Part shown: positions 1 through 5,383 of the stretch, piece by piece
Numbering within the stretch: the stretch's first letter is position 1
How the letters are laid out: each line of letters begins with the position of its first letter
From: CBDTTM01 sp965363355
GTDB lineage: Bacteria; Bacillota; Negativicutes; Selenomonadales; Selenomonadaceae
DNA: 5,383 nucleotides
Direction of reading: 5' to 3'
NCBI GenBank assembly: GCA_965363355.1
Contig: CBDTTM010000177.1
Span: 1-5,383 of the forward strand
Notes under the pieces: model-generated
The model's input: only the letters and a program-made list of their open reading frames with translations
Database searches by the model: none
What the model was told of the DNA's origin: nothing
Translations under genes and position numbers: made by a program

Positions 1-18
1 GCCCGCTGCAGTTTTTTT
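1..18 (+). terminator. Possible 3' end of an upstream gene's intrinsic terminator (partial)
   Basis: The window opens with a GC-rich stretch (GCCCGCTGCAG) followed directly by seven T residues at 12-18. This is what the 3' arm and T-tract of a Rho-independent terminator look like. The 5' arm would lie outside the window, so the hairpin cannot be verified. A plus-strand gene ending just to the left is inferred. The T-run alone could also be chance AT-rich sequence. Confidence 0.35.
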
Positions 19-24
19 ATGGAT

Positions 25-53
25 TTTTCCTAAAAACAGGGGTATGATATAAA
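25..53 (+). promoter_or_regulatory. Candidate extended -10 promoter for the MFS transporter gene
   Basis: TATAAA at 48-53 is preceded immediately by TGA (45-47), giving an extended -10 element. Seventeen bases upstream, TTTTCC at 25-30 is only a weak -35 match, as is common for extended -10 promoters. An overlapping alternative -10, TATGAT, lies at 43-48. Transcription would start near 60, leaving a leader of about 30 nt before the ATG at 89. This is motif reading only. Confidence 0.45.
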
Positions 54-88
54 GTGATTTTAATTTAATGAAATAGGCAGGAATACAT

Positions 89-1306
89 ATGGAAATCTGG
101 CAAAAAAACTTATGGGTCTGCTGCGGGGCTGTCTTCATCGTCTCTATCGGCATGAGCCAACTCGCCCCGATTCTTCCCCTCTATATTGAACATCTCGGCA
201 TACATGACCTCAACGAAATCGAAAAATGGGCTGGCATCATCTTTGGCTGCAATTTCGTAAGCCTTGCCATCGCCTCGCCTATCTGGGGTAAATTCGCCGA
301 TCGATATGGCAAGAAACCGATGGCCATGCGCGCCAGCCTTTGGCTTTCTCTCGTAATGGTTGGCATGGGATTGGCACAGAGCGTATATCACTTGGTCGCC
401 CTGCGCCTTTTACAGGGTGCCTTATCTGGATTCCAAGGTGCAATCGTAACCCTCATTGCCATGCAGACCCCGAAGGAAAAATCTGGCTGGGCCCTTGGCA
501 TGATTTTTACAGGGCAGGTCAGTGGCTCACTACTCGGCCCTCTGGTTGGCGGCTATCTTTCTGAACTCATCGGCTACCGAGAAACCTTCTTCATCATTGG
601 CTTCTTTTGCTTCTGTGGATTTTTAGCGATTTCGGCTTTCGTCCACGAGGATTTCAAGCCTGGAGAAAGCCAATCCTTTACGTTTCGTGAACTTATGACC
701 AATCTGCCAAATCCAAAGCTCACTGGCTGTTTGTTTTTGACGACACTCATCATGCAGCTCGGACTCGTGTCGATTCAACCGATCATCACCGTATACATCA
801 TGCAATTGACGGCTCATACAGAGCATATCGCCTTGATTGCCGGACTAGTCTTTTCGTGCGCAGGCCTTGCCAGCATGCTGACCGCAAGTCGCCTTGGCCA
901 TCTTTCTGACCGAATTGGGCCGCAAAAGATTTTGCTCATTTGCCTGTTAGTCGCTGGAATCACTTTTATTCCTCAAGCTTTTGTCACAAATCCTTGGCAG
1001 CTCGGAGCGCTGCGCTTTGTTCTCGGCATAGCGACTGCCGGTCTATTGCCGTCAATCAACAGTCTGATTCGGCAGAGCACTCCGCCACAAATCCTCGGAC
1101 AAATTTATGGATTCAACCAATCCGCCCAATTCATCGGCATGTTCAGTGGCGCCTTTCTCGGCGGCCATATTGCCGCCATCATGGGCATCCCTGTCATGTT
1201 TTTCTTCACAGCTTCTTTGCTGCTCTTAAATGCCTTTTGGGTTTATCACACGGTATACCACAATCGAAAAGAATTCCAGACAAACGAACTTTCCGGAAAT
1301 CCTTGA
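89..1306 (+). CDS. mdtG: MFS multidrug efflux transporter, MdtG-like (DHA1 family)
   Basis: This is a 405-residue inner-membrane protein predicted to export drugs by proton antiport through 12 transmembrane helices. MFS motif A lies in the loop between helices 2 and 3 (G67-K-F-A-D71-R72-Y-G74-K-K76). It recurs in degenerate form between helices 8 and 9 (G270-H-L-S-D274-R-I-G277), marking the two pseudo-repeats. A motif B-like RLLQGALSG sits at 106-114. Antiporter motif C (G146-S-L-L-G150-P-L-V-G154-G155) places it with drug/H+ antiporters, not sugar or metabolite importers. Length and several blocks (KSGWALG, NPKL..LF.TTLI.Q, RLG.L.DRIGP.KIL) match E. coli MdtG as I recall it; that protein is linked to fosfomycin and deoxycholate resistance when overproduced. 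The ATG at 89 has the Shine-Dalgarno sequence GGCAGGA (76-82) at 6 nt spacing. The gene appears monocistronic and converges on the phosphodiesterase gene. Substrate is unknown; PmrA- or NorA-like pumps are the alternatives. Confidence 0.9.
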   Translation: MEIWQKNLWVCCGAVFIVSIGMSQLAPILPLYIEHLGIHDLNEIEKWAGIIFGCNFVSLAIASPIWGKFADRYGKKPMAMRASLWLSLVMVGMGLAQSVYHLVALRLLQGALSGFQGAIVTLIAMQTPKEKSGWALGMIFTGQVSGSLLGPLVGGYLSELIGYRETFFIIGFFCFCGFLAISAFVHEDFKPGESQSFTFRELMTNLPNPKLTGCLFLTTLIMQLGLVSIQPIITVYIMQLTAHTEHIALIAGLVFSCAGLASMLTASRLGHLSDRIGPQKILLICLLVAGITFIPQAFVTNPWQLGALRFVLGIATAGLLPSINSLIRQSTPPQILGQIYGFNQSAQFIGMFSGAFLGGHIAAIMGIPVMFFFTASLLLLNAFWVYHTVYHNRKEFQTNELSGNP

Positions 1307-1307
1307 T

Positions 1308-1342
1308 AAAAAGAGCCTGTCACTTCATCGCGACAGGCTCTT
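1308..1342 (-). terminator. Intrinsic terminator of the phosphodiesterase gene, possibly bidirectional
   Basis: A perfect 11-bp stem pairs AAGAGCCTGTC (1311-1321) with GACAGGCTCTT (1332-1342) around a 10-nt loop. Read on the minus strand, the hairpin runs into a TTTTTATC tract (1312 down to 1305), the classic intrinsic terminator form. Read on the plus strand it is followed by CTTCTTCTG, a poorer T-tract, so it may also end the MFS transcript but less efficiently. On the minus strand the 5' arm is coding sequence and the TGA stop straddles the start of the 3' arm. Confidence 0.85.
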
Positions 1343-4235
1343 CTTCTGCAATTTTCACATCGCCAAGGCTATAAATATGTCCCGTTTCCTTGTCCGGGAA
1401 AAATTGAACCATAATCTTTAAATACCGATATCGATCTCCATTGTATCGGCTTAAAAAACTCAACGTAGTGAGTTGCTGACCTGAAGCATACACTGCCAGC
1501 AATGTGTCTTTATCCATCGCTAACTTGAACTTCTGACGTTCTTGGGGATGAATATAAAGCTGTGCCAATTGGTCGATGACTTCTGAATACACATCGCCAG
1601 GACTTGGGCCCCGCGGCATGATGGCCCGGTCGACCCGAAGGATCTCATTTGCAGACAAATCCACCGCATACCGGAAATCACGATTGATCAGCAAAGGATT
1701 TTGAAGTGCTTGCCACCTTGATACTCTTGCCTCCTGAGAATCTGTGACTCTTTTTAAACTGCCGATAGCCTTATAAGCTTTTCCCTGATCATCGAAAAAA
1801 ACGACATGCTTGACTTTGCTCCAATGATATCTTCCATCTTTCATTTTGAGCTTTAAATTGGCACTCACGATTTTTTTACCTTGATAGATTTTTTCGAACA
1901 TCGTTCTAATGATCGGTATAGAGTCTTCTTGTACAAGGCCCGCATCAATCAACGACTGCGGCACATTTAGCAAGTGCTGCTCAGACAAGCCCAATTGCCT
2001 ACTGACCACATCCGATATGCTAGCAGTCCTTTTTTCAATATCAATTGTCCAAAAGTCGATATCGAACTCCCGCAATACATTTTCAAGCAGATGATAGCGC
2101 ATATTGCTTTGCTGCCGAAAAATTTCTTCAGTCACATCATTGGCCGCAAAGTAAAAAAATGCACTTTTTTCTTTATGCCCTAAAAATCGAATTTTGAGCT
2201 CAAGCCACAAAACATTTCCCGACTGATGGTACCGCCTCACATAAACTTGTTTGCTGCTTTTTTCCGTCTCTGCCTGGCGGCAGGCATGGAGCAACAAGGT
2301 CTTATCTTCTGGATGTATCCAAGAAAATACATTGGTCGTTTCATTGAATACCGATTGCGGCGTACTGCCTGTCATTTCATAATAATCGTCATTGACCCGT
2401 AAGACTTCGAGCAAAGAATCATTATAAAGTTCATAAATCCCCACACTGCCAAGGAGTCCATTGAACAATTCACTCAGCACTTTGCTTGAATCCCAAATTG
2501 CATCAAAATCAAAAGATGCAGCCTCCGTTGAACGCACGTTACTGCTTTCCGGCTGAGCCTGCGCCAAGAAATTGCGAAAGGCATCTATCGGCAGCGGCTT
2601 TGAAAAATAATACCCTTGCACGCGCGGGCAACCTATGCTGCGCAGGAAATCAAGCTGTTCCTTGGTTTCCACCCCTTCAGCTATAACTGTGATATCAAGC
2701 CATTTTGCCATACGAACTATGCTCGTCATGATATTGCCGGCCTTAGCCGAGGTACCCAGCGCATTGACGAATTTCATGTCGATTTTAAGTGCATCTACGG
2801 ATACATCATTGAGCATATTCAGCGAAGAATATGCACTGCCAAAATCATCCATTAATATTTCAAAACCAGCTTTTTGCAATTTTTCCATACCACTGAGAAT
2901 ATAGTGCGGGTTATCCGTATAAGCTGATTCTGTAATTTCAAGTTTAAGCATTTCCGGTTCCAGATTGTATTTTTTGACCAAAGCGATAATAAATTCACAA
3001 AAATTAGGATTATAAAAATTGAGCCGCGATACATTTACCGACACTGGTACAACCTTGTCACCATTCTTTATCAATTCCGCTAAGACCTCACACGCTTTTT
3101 CCCAAACAAAGGCATCTAGTTTAACAATGAACCCATTCTTTTCAAACAATGGAATGAACTCTCCCGGTGAAATAATGCCGCGTTCTGGATGCTTCCAGCG
3201 CACTAGAGCTTCAGCACTCACTGGGCATTCTTTGGCAACGCTGAAAATGGGCTGCAAATAAATGACAAATTCGCCATGCCGTAGGGCAAAGTCCATTTCG
3301 CGCAGAATTTGCTGTTCGCGCAGCATCTTATCACGCATTTGCGTATCATAAAAAGCATAATGCTTCATATAATTCCCTTTGACTGTATTTGCCGCTAATC
3401 TGGCACGGTCACACATTTGGTCGACGGGCAGCGTTTTATCTGCAATTTCATATATTCCCAAAGAAAAATTGATTTGATAGCTATCTTCAAAAACAGCCAA
3501 AGACTTAGCCAAATCAGCCAGTACTCCCTCTACACTAAATGCAGCAGCCGGAAGGCAGGCAATGAAATGATCTCCCTCAAGACGACCACAAAGACCATCT
3601 GTACCGGCAATCTGCTCAAAGCATTTGGCTGTTTTCTGCAAGACCATATCGCCCCGTTCAGTCCCAAACAGTGCATTGACGATCTTGAAGCAGTCAATAT
3701 CAAAATAAAGCAGTAGGTATTCGCCTTCTCTATTTGCCTTTAACAAGGATGCCGTTTTCCCAGCAAATTCTTCTCGCGCAAATAGACCTGTCAATGAATC
3801 ACGAGTTGACACCTCTTCACAAAAAGGCAATGGCGGAAAAGCTAAAAGCGGATTGCCCCCATATCGATTCAGAACATTTCGAACTTTGAGGAGAACTAAG
3901 CTTTCATTATAAGGAAAAGAAATAAAATCGGTAAGTCCAAGCTGCAAAGCACGCAGCTCACTGCCCTCATCACCAGACAAAACCGCCGCCATAAGGAGCG
4001 TGTTTTGCAATGAATCATCCTGCTGCAATCGGTCAATAAAATCGAATCCATCGACATTCGGCAAAAAAACTGCCACAATGATGAGCTTGATGGTGCTATT
4101 CTCCCGCAGCAATTGTCTTGCAGTATCTGCATTAGAAGCTTCGAGCAGATCATATTCTAACGAAAAGATTTTTTGTAAAACTTCTCTATTCTTTTTTTCT
4201 TGGTCAATAATCATCACAAGCGGTCGTTCGTCCAT
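1320..4235 (-). CDS. Cyclic di-GMP phosphodiesterase: pseudo-receiver, decayed GGDEF, intact EAL, three C-terminal PAS domains
   Basis: This 971-residue protein has no visible membrane helix or signal peptide and is predicted to hydrolyse cyclic di-GMP to pGpG in the cytosol. Residues are numbered from the ATG at 4235. Residues ~3-125 form a receiver fold that lacks the phosphoacceptor (Ala55), one acidic residue (Gln12), the Thr (Val85) and the Lys (Phe107). Residues ~143-297 are a GGDEF domain with motif EGDHF (220-224). It keeps the FDID (178-181) and Asn187 nucleotide-site residues but shows no clear RxxD inhibitory site. Residues ~308-560 are an EAL domain with the expected catalytic set: E342 (EAL), N401, E433, D463-D464, K484, E520, E523 and Q540. 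Residues ~585-705, ~715-836 and ~850-963 are PAS or PAS-like domains with HPED and HPQE motifs. ATG 4235 is preferred because AAGAAGG (4249-4243) lies 7 nt upstream. The in-frame GTG at 4241, two codons earlier, would leave only 1 nt spacing. The gene appears monocistronic. Phosphodiesterase activity is inferred from residues. Confidence 0.93.
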   Translation of the reverse strand: MDERPLVMIIDQEKKNREVLQKIFSLEYDLLEASNADTARQLLRENSTIKLIIVAVFLPNVDGFDFIDRLQQDDSLQNTLLMAAVLSGDEGSELRALQLGLTDFISFPYNESLVLLKVRNVLNRYGGNPLLAFPPLPFCEEVSTRDSLTGLFAREEFAGKTASLLKANREGEYLLLYFDIDCFKIVNALFGTERGDMVLQKTAKCFEQIAGTDGLCGRLEGDHFIACLPAAAFSVEGVLADLAKSLAVFEDSYQINFSLGIYEIADKTLPVDQMCDRARLAANTVKGNYMKHYAFYDTQMRDKMLREQQILREMDFALRHGEFVIYLQPIFSVAKECPVSAEALVRWKHPERGIISPGEFIPLFEKNGFIVKLDAFVWEKACEVLAELIKNGDKVVPVSVNVSRLNFYNPNFCEFIIALVKKYNLEPEMLKLEITESAYTDNPHYILSGMEKLQKAGFEILMDDFGSAYSSLNMLNDVSVDALKIDMKFVNALGTSAKAGNIMTSIVRMAKWLDITVIAEGVETKEQLDFLRSIGCPRVQGYYFSKPLPIDAFRNFLAQAQPESSNVRSTEAASFDFDAIWDSSKVLSELFNGLLGSVGIYELYNDSLLEVLRVNDDYYEMTGSTPQSVFNETTNVFSWIHPEDKTLLLHACRQAETEKSSKQVYVRRYHQSGNVLWLELKIRFLGHKEKSAFFYFAANDVTEEIFRQQSNMRYHLLENVLREFDIDFWTIDIEKRTASISDVVSRQLGLSEQHLLNVPQSLIDAGLVQEDSIPIIRTMFEKIYQGKKIVSANLKLKMKDGRYHWSKVKHVVFFDDQGKAYKAIGSLKRVTDSQEARVSRWQALQNPLLINRDFRYAVDLSANEILRVDRAIMPRGPSPGDVYSEVIDQLAQLYIHPQERQKFKLAMDKDTLLAVYASGQQLTTLSFLSRYNGDRYRYLKIMVQFFPDKETGHIYSLGDVKIAEEEPVAMK

Positions 4236-4305
4236 GGCCACACCTTCTTCACTCGATAGTCCACAGTAAAAATCAACCTAGCTTTTCATTGCATGTATTG
4301 TCTAT

Positions 4306-4339
4306 ATTTTATCACAAAAAGAAAAAATGTCATTGTCAA
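4306..4339 (-). promoter_or_regulatory. Sigma-A-type promoter of the phosphodiesterase gene
   Basis: On the minus strand, TAAAAT (4311-4306) is preceded directly by TGA (4314-4312), an extended -10. Sixteen bases further upstream is ATGACA (4333-4328), a five-of-six match to the -35 consensus. A perfect TTGACA lies at 4339-4334, but its spacing to this -10 is 22 bp, so it would need the weaker TGTGAT hexamer (4316-4311, 17 bp spacing) as partner. Transcription would begin near 4299, giving an untranslated leader of about 64 nt. No riboswitch fold is evident in that leader. Confidence 0.6.
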
Positions 4340-4450
4340 AAAACTGTAAATTGAGGTAACGCATCTTTACCAGTTATTTTCTCGATTTCTCTGCCTCTTT
4401 AAAATAGAATCAGACAGTTCAAAAGACAGTAAATCAGATAATATTTCCTC
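4340..4450. other. Unassigned part of the divergent intergenic region, with an inverted repeat and a short direct repeat
   Basis: No credible gene is seen between the two promoters. AAACTGTAAA (4341-4350) can pair with TTTACCAGTT (4366-4375) with one bulged C. Inside it, GGTAA (4355-4359) can alternatively pair with TTACC (4367-4371). Further right, AGACAGT occurs twice, at 4412-4418 and 4424-4430, in the same orientation and 12 bp apart. These could be protein-binding sites for a regulator of either gene, but no known operator is recognised and chance is possible in AT-rich DNA. Confidence 0.3.
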
Positions 4451-4478
4451 TTTACTTTTTTTGCAAAAAGAGTATAAT
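4451..4478 (+). promoter_or_regulatory. Sigma-A-type promoter driving the riboswitch leader and kimA
   Basis: A perfect TATAAT -10 lies at 4473-4478. TTTACT at 4451-4456, 16 bp upstream, is a four-of-six match to the -35 consensus. Transcription is expected near 4484-4487, just upstream of the aptamer, which gives a leader of about 220 nt before the kimA start. The position fits a riboswitch-controlled transcript well. Confidence 0.7.
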
Positions 4479-4499
4479 TAGGTTCTAAATTAAAATAAC

Positions 4500-4613
4500 A
4501 GCTTAGTTCTTGATTCAAGAAGCGGAGGAACCAATTTTTGGGGGTTAATTCTAGTACTTGTAGAAAGGATGTTTTCTCTTATCATCCTACCCGTCAGCTA
4601 ACTTCGTCGGCTA
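4500..4613 (+). ncRNA. ydaO-yuaA riboswitch: Cyclic di-AMP riboswitch aptamer (ydaO/yuaA class)
   Basis: The conserved landmarks occur in the order of the class: GCGGAGGAACC (4522-4532), TTTTTGGGGGTTAAT (4535-4549) and ACCCGTCAGCTAAC (4589-4602). Supporting helices can be paired by hand: AGCU 4500-4503 with GGCU 4609-4612 (closing stem, one G-U); UUCUUG 4507-4512 with CAAGAA 4516-4521; CGGAG 4523-4527 with CUUCG 4602-4606 (one G-U); UUCUA 4549-4553 with UAGAA 4561-4565; AGGAUG 4566-4571 with CAUCCU 4583-4588. The class binds cyclic di-AMP and normally turns off genes for potassium uptake and cell-wall functions. The downstream gene is a KimA-type K+ importer, the textbook partner. Confidence 0.93.
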
Positions 4614-4624
4614 AAATGAGGGTC

Positions 4625-4649
4625 GAAGACCTTTTTATGGTCTTTTTTT
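4625..4649 (+). terminator. Riboswitch expression-platform terminator
   Basis: GAAGACC (4625-4631) pairs with GGTCTTT (4639-4645) across a TTTTTAT loop, with one G-U at the base, and the hairpin runs straight into further T residues ending at 4649. It lies 12 nt after the aptamer's closing stem and 55 nt before the kimA start, so it would abort the transcript before the gene. By family precedent it should form when cyclic di-AMP is bound. GACC (4628-4631) can also pair with the upstream GGTC (4621-4624), a possible competing fold. Confidence 0.85.
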
Positions 4650-4704
4650 GTGCGCTTTTTTATCTAACTTGTCTCAATAACAAAATCAACCGGAGGTTAT
4701 CATC

Positions 4705-5383
4705 ATGATGCGTTTATTAAGACGCTTATTTATCGGCAGACCGCTGCACAACCAGGAAATCTCAGCGGAAAAACTGCCAAAGTGGAAAGCTTTAGCTATT
4801 TTCTCTTCAGATGCTTTATCTTCTGTGGCTTATGGTCCAGAACAAATCATGCTTATTCTCGCTATTCCGGGCATACTGGCCTATGGTTATTTGAGCCATG
4901 TCGCCATTGCCATTTTGCTATTGCTGGCAATCGTTACGATTTCCTATATCCAGGTCGGCAAAGCTAACCCAGGCGGTGGCGGCTCATATGCCGTTGCCAT
5001 GAACAATCTGGGCGAACGTTCCGCATTGGTTGCGGCAGCTTCTTTGCTAGCCGACTATACCTTGACGGTCGCTGTGAGTATTTCCGCCGGTACAGCCGCA
5101 TTGATTGCCGCTTTCCCAGCCTTGATCGAATATCAGGTTGCCCTGGACTTATTCGTTTTGTTCTTTATTTTGATGCTAGTGAACCTTCGCGGCATCCGCG
5201 AGGCTTCCAATGCTTTCGTCTATCCGACGTATGCCTTCATCTTTGGTATCATCGCTTTGATCGGCACCGGTGCCTGGCAGGCATTGACTAGCAGCGCTCC
5301 CGTCATCCCAGCAGCTTCGCTTGAACACCAATTCAATTGGAGTATGGTACTGCTGCTTCTCAGAGCTTTTGCCAATGGCTGTA
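4705..5383 (+). CDS. kimA: KimA-type K+/H+ symporter, APC superfamily (N-terminal part, runs off the window)
   Basis: The first 226 codons are visible, with no stop before the window edge; family members are about 600 residues long. The protein imports potassium across the cytoplasmic membrane using the proton gradient. SSDALSSVAYG (34-44) in helix 1 is the family signature and carries D36 and Y43. D117 and T121 in SLLADYTLTVAVS (113-125) fall at the same positions as the K+-site residues I recall for B. subtilis KimA (formerly YdaO). NPGGGGSY (88-95), NLRG (about 168-171) and LLLRAFANGC at the end also fit. At least five hydrophobic helices are visible. The start is the first of two tandem ATGs (4705), 8 nt after a strong GGAGG (4692-4696); the second ATG (4708) is a possible alternative. 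Expression is expected to be shut off by cyclic di-AMP through the leader riboswitch and terminator. A related APC amino-acid permease is possible but less likely given the riboswitch. Confidence 0.9.
   Translation, partial: MMRLLRRLFIGRPLHNQEISAEKLPKWKALAIFSSDALSSVAYGPEQIMLILAIPGILAYGYLSHVAIAILLLLAIVTISYIQVGKANPGGGGSYAVAMNNLGERSALVAAASLLADYTLTVAVSISAGTAALIAAFPALIEYQVALDLFVLFFILMLVNLRGIREASNAFVYPTYAFIFGIIALIGTGAWQALTSSAPVIPAASLEHQFNWSMVLLLLRAFANGC

Noticed and set aside
940..1374. Plus-strand open frame of 144 codons overlapping the end of the MFS gene
   Set aside because: It lies almost wholly inside the MFS gene in another frame, has low-complexity His/Ser/Arg-rich sequence with no domain, and has no clear ribosome binding site.
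3417..3716. Plus-strand open frame of 99 codons opposite the GGDEF region
   Set aside because: It is antisense to a well-conserved coding domain, its sequence is unlike any family I recognise, and no promoter or ribosome binding site is apparent.
4000..4269. Plus-strand open frame of 89 codons covering the phosphodiesterase start
   Set aside because: It is antisense to the receiver domain, Ser-rich and without features, so it is a shadow of the real gene.
4481..4532. GGTTC (4481-4485) pairing with GAACC (4528-4532) as part of the riboswitch
   Set aside because: The predicted transcription start (about 4484-4487) would leave most of GGTTC out of the RNA, and GAACC belongs to the conserved aptamer core.
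4649..4667. Tiny GTG-initiated frame just after the riboswitch terminator as a leader peptide
   Set aside because: It has only five codons before TAA and no Shine-Dalgarno sequence; the terminator's T-tract directly precedes it.
4782..4967. Short open frame inside the start of kimA
   Set aside because: It is in a different frame within a clearly conserved APC transporter and has no independent signals.
1..5383. CRISPR array, insertion sequence, toxin-antitoxin or phage-defence system
   Set aside because: No regularly spaced repeats, transposase, terminal inverted repeats or defence-type domains were seen on either strand.

Overview
The window looks like a chromosomal segment of a Bacillota bacterium. 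Base composition is roughly balanced and Shine-Dalgarno sites are strong. Promoters are sigma-A-like, the potassium-importer leader carries a cyclic di-AMP (ydaO/yuaA class) riboswitch, and there is a large cytosolic cyclic di-GMP protein. The protein style suggests the Selenomonas/Negativicutes side of the phylum, but that is an impression and not something the sequence proves.

Layout from left to right: (1) at 1-18, what is probably the tail of an upstream gene's terminator. (2) At 89-1306 (+), a complete 12-helix MFS drug/H+ antiporter closely resembling MdtG, with its own extended -10 promoter. (3) A convergent junction with only 13 bp between the two stop codons. One hairpin here serves as terminator, and its 5' arm on the minus strand is the coding end of the next gene. 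(4) At 1320-4235 (-), a 971-residue cyclic di-GMP phosphodiesterase with the order receiver-GGDEF-EAL-PAS-PAS-PAS. The receiver has lost its phosphoacceptor Asp (Ala), its conserved Thr (Val) and its conserved Lys (Phe). The GGDEF motif is decayed to EGDHF, while every expected EAL catalytic residue is present. (5) At 4236-4704, a divergent intergenic region with a minus-strand promoter, an unassigned stretch with an inverted repeat and a direct repeat, a plus-strand promoter, the riboswitch and an intrinsic terminator. (6) From 4705 to the window edge (+), the first 226 codons of a KimA-type K+/H+ symporter.

Expected logic: when potassium and cyclic di-AMP are high, the riboswitch favours the terminator and kimA is shut off; when they are low, the importer is made. 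The divergent neighbour hydrolyses a different second messenger, cyclic di-GMP, probably under control of its PAS domains and perhaps GTP binding to the decayed GGDEF domain. Genes for two nucleotide second messengers therefore share one intergenic region. No mobile element, CRISPR array, tRNA or rRNA was seen. The riboswitch and KimA pairing is a known system. The phosphodiesterase architecture and the arrangement of the two control regions are the less ordinary parts.
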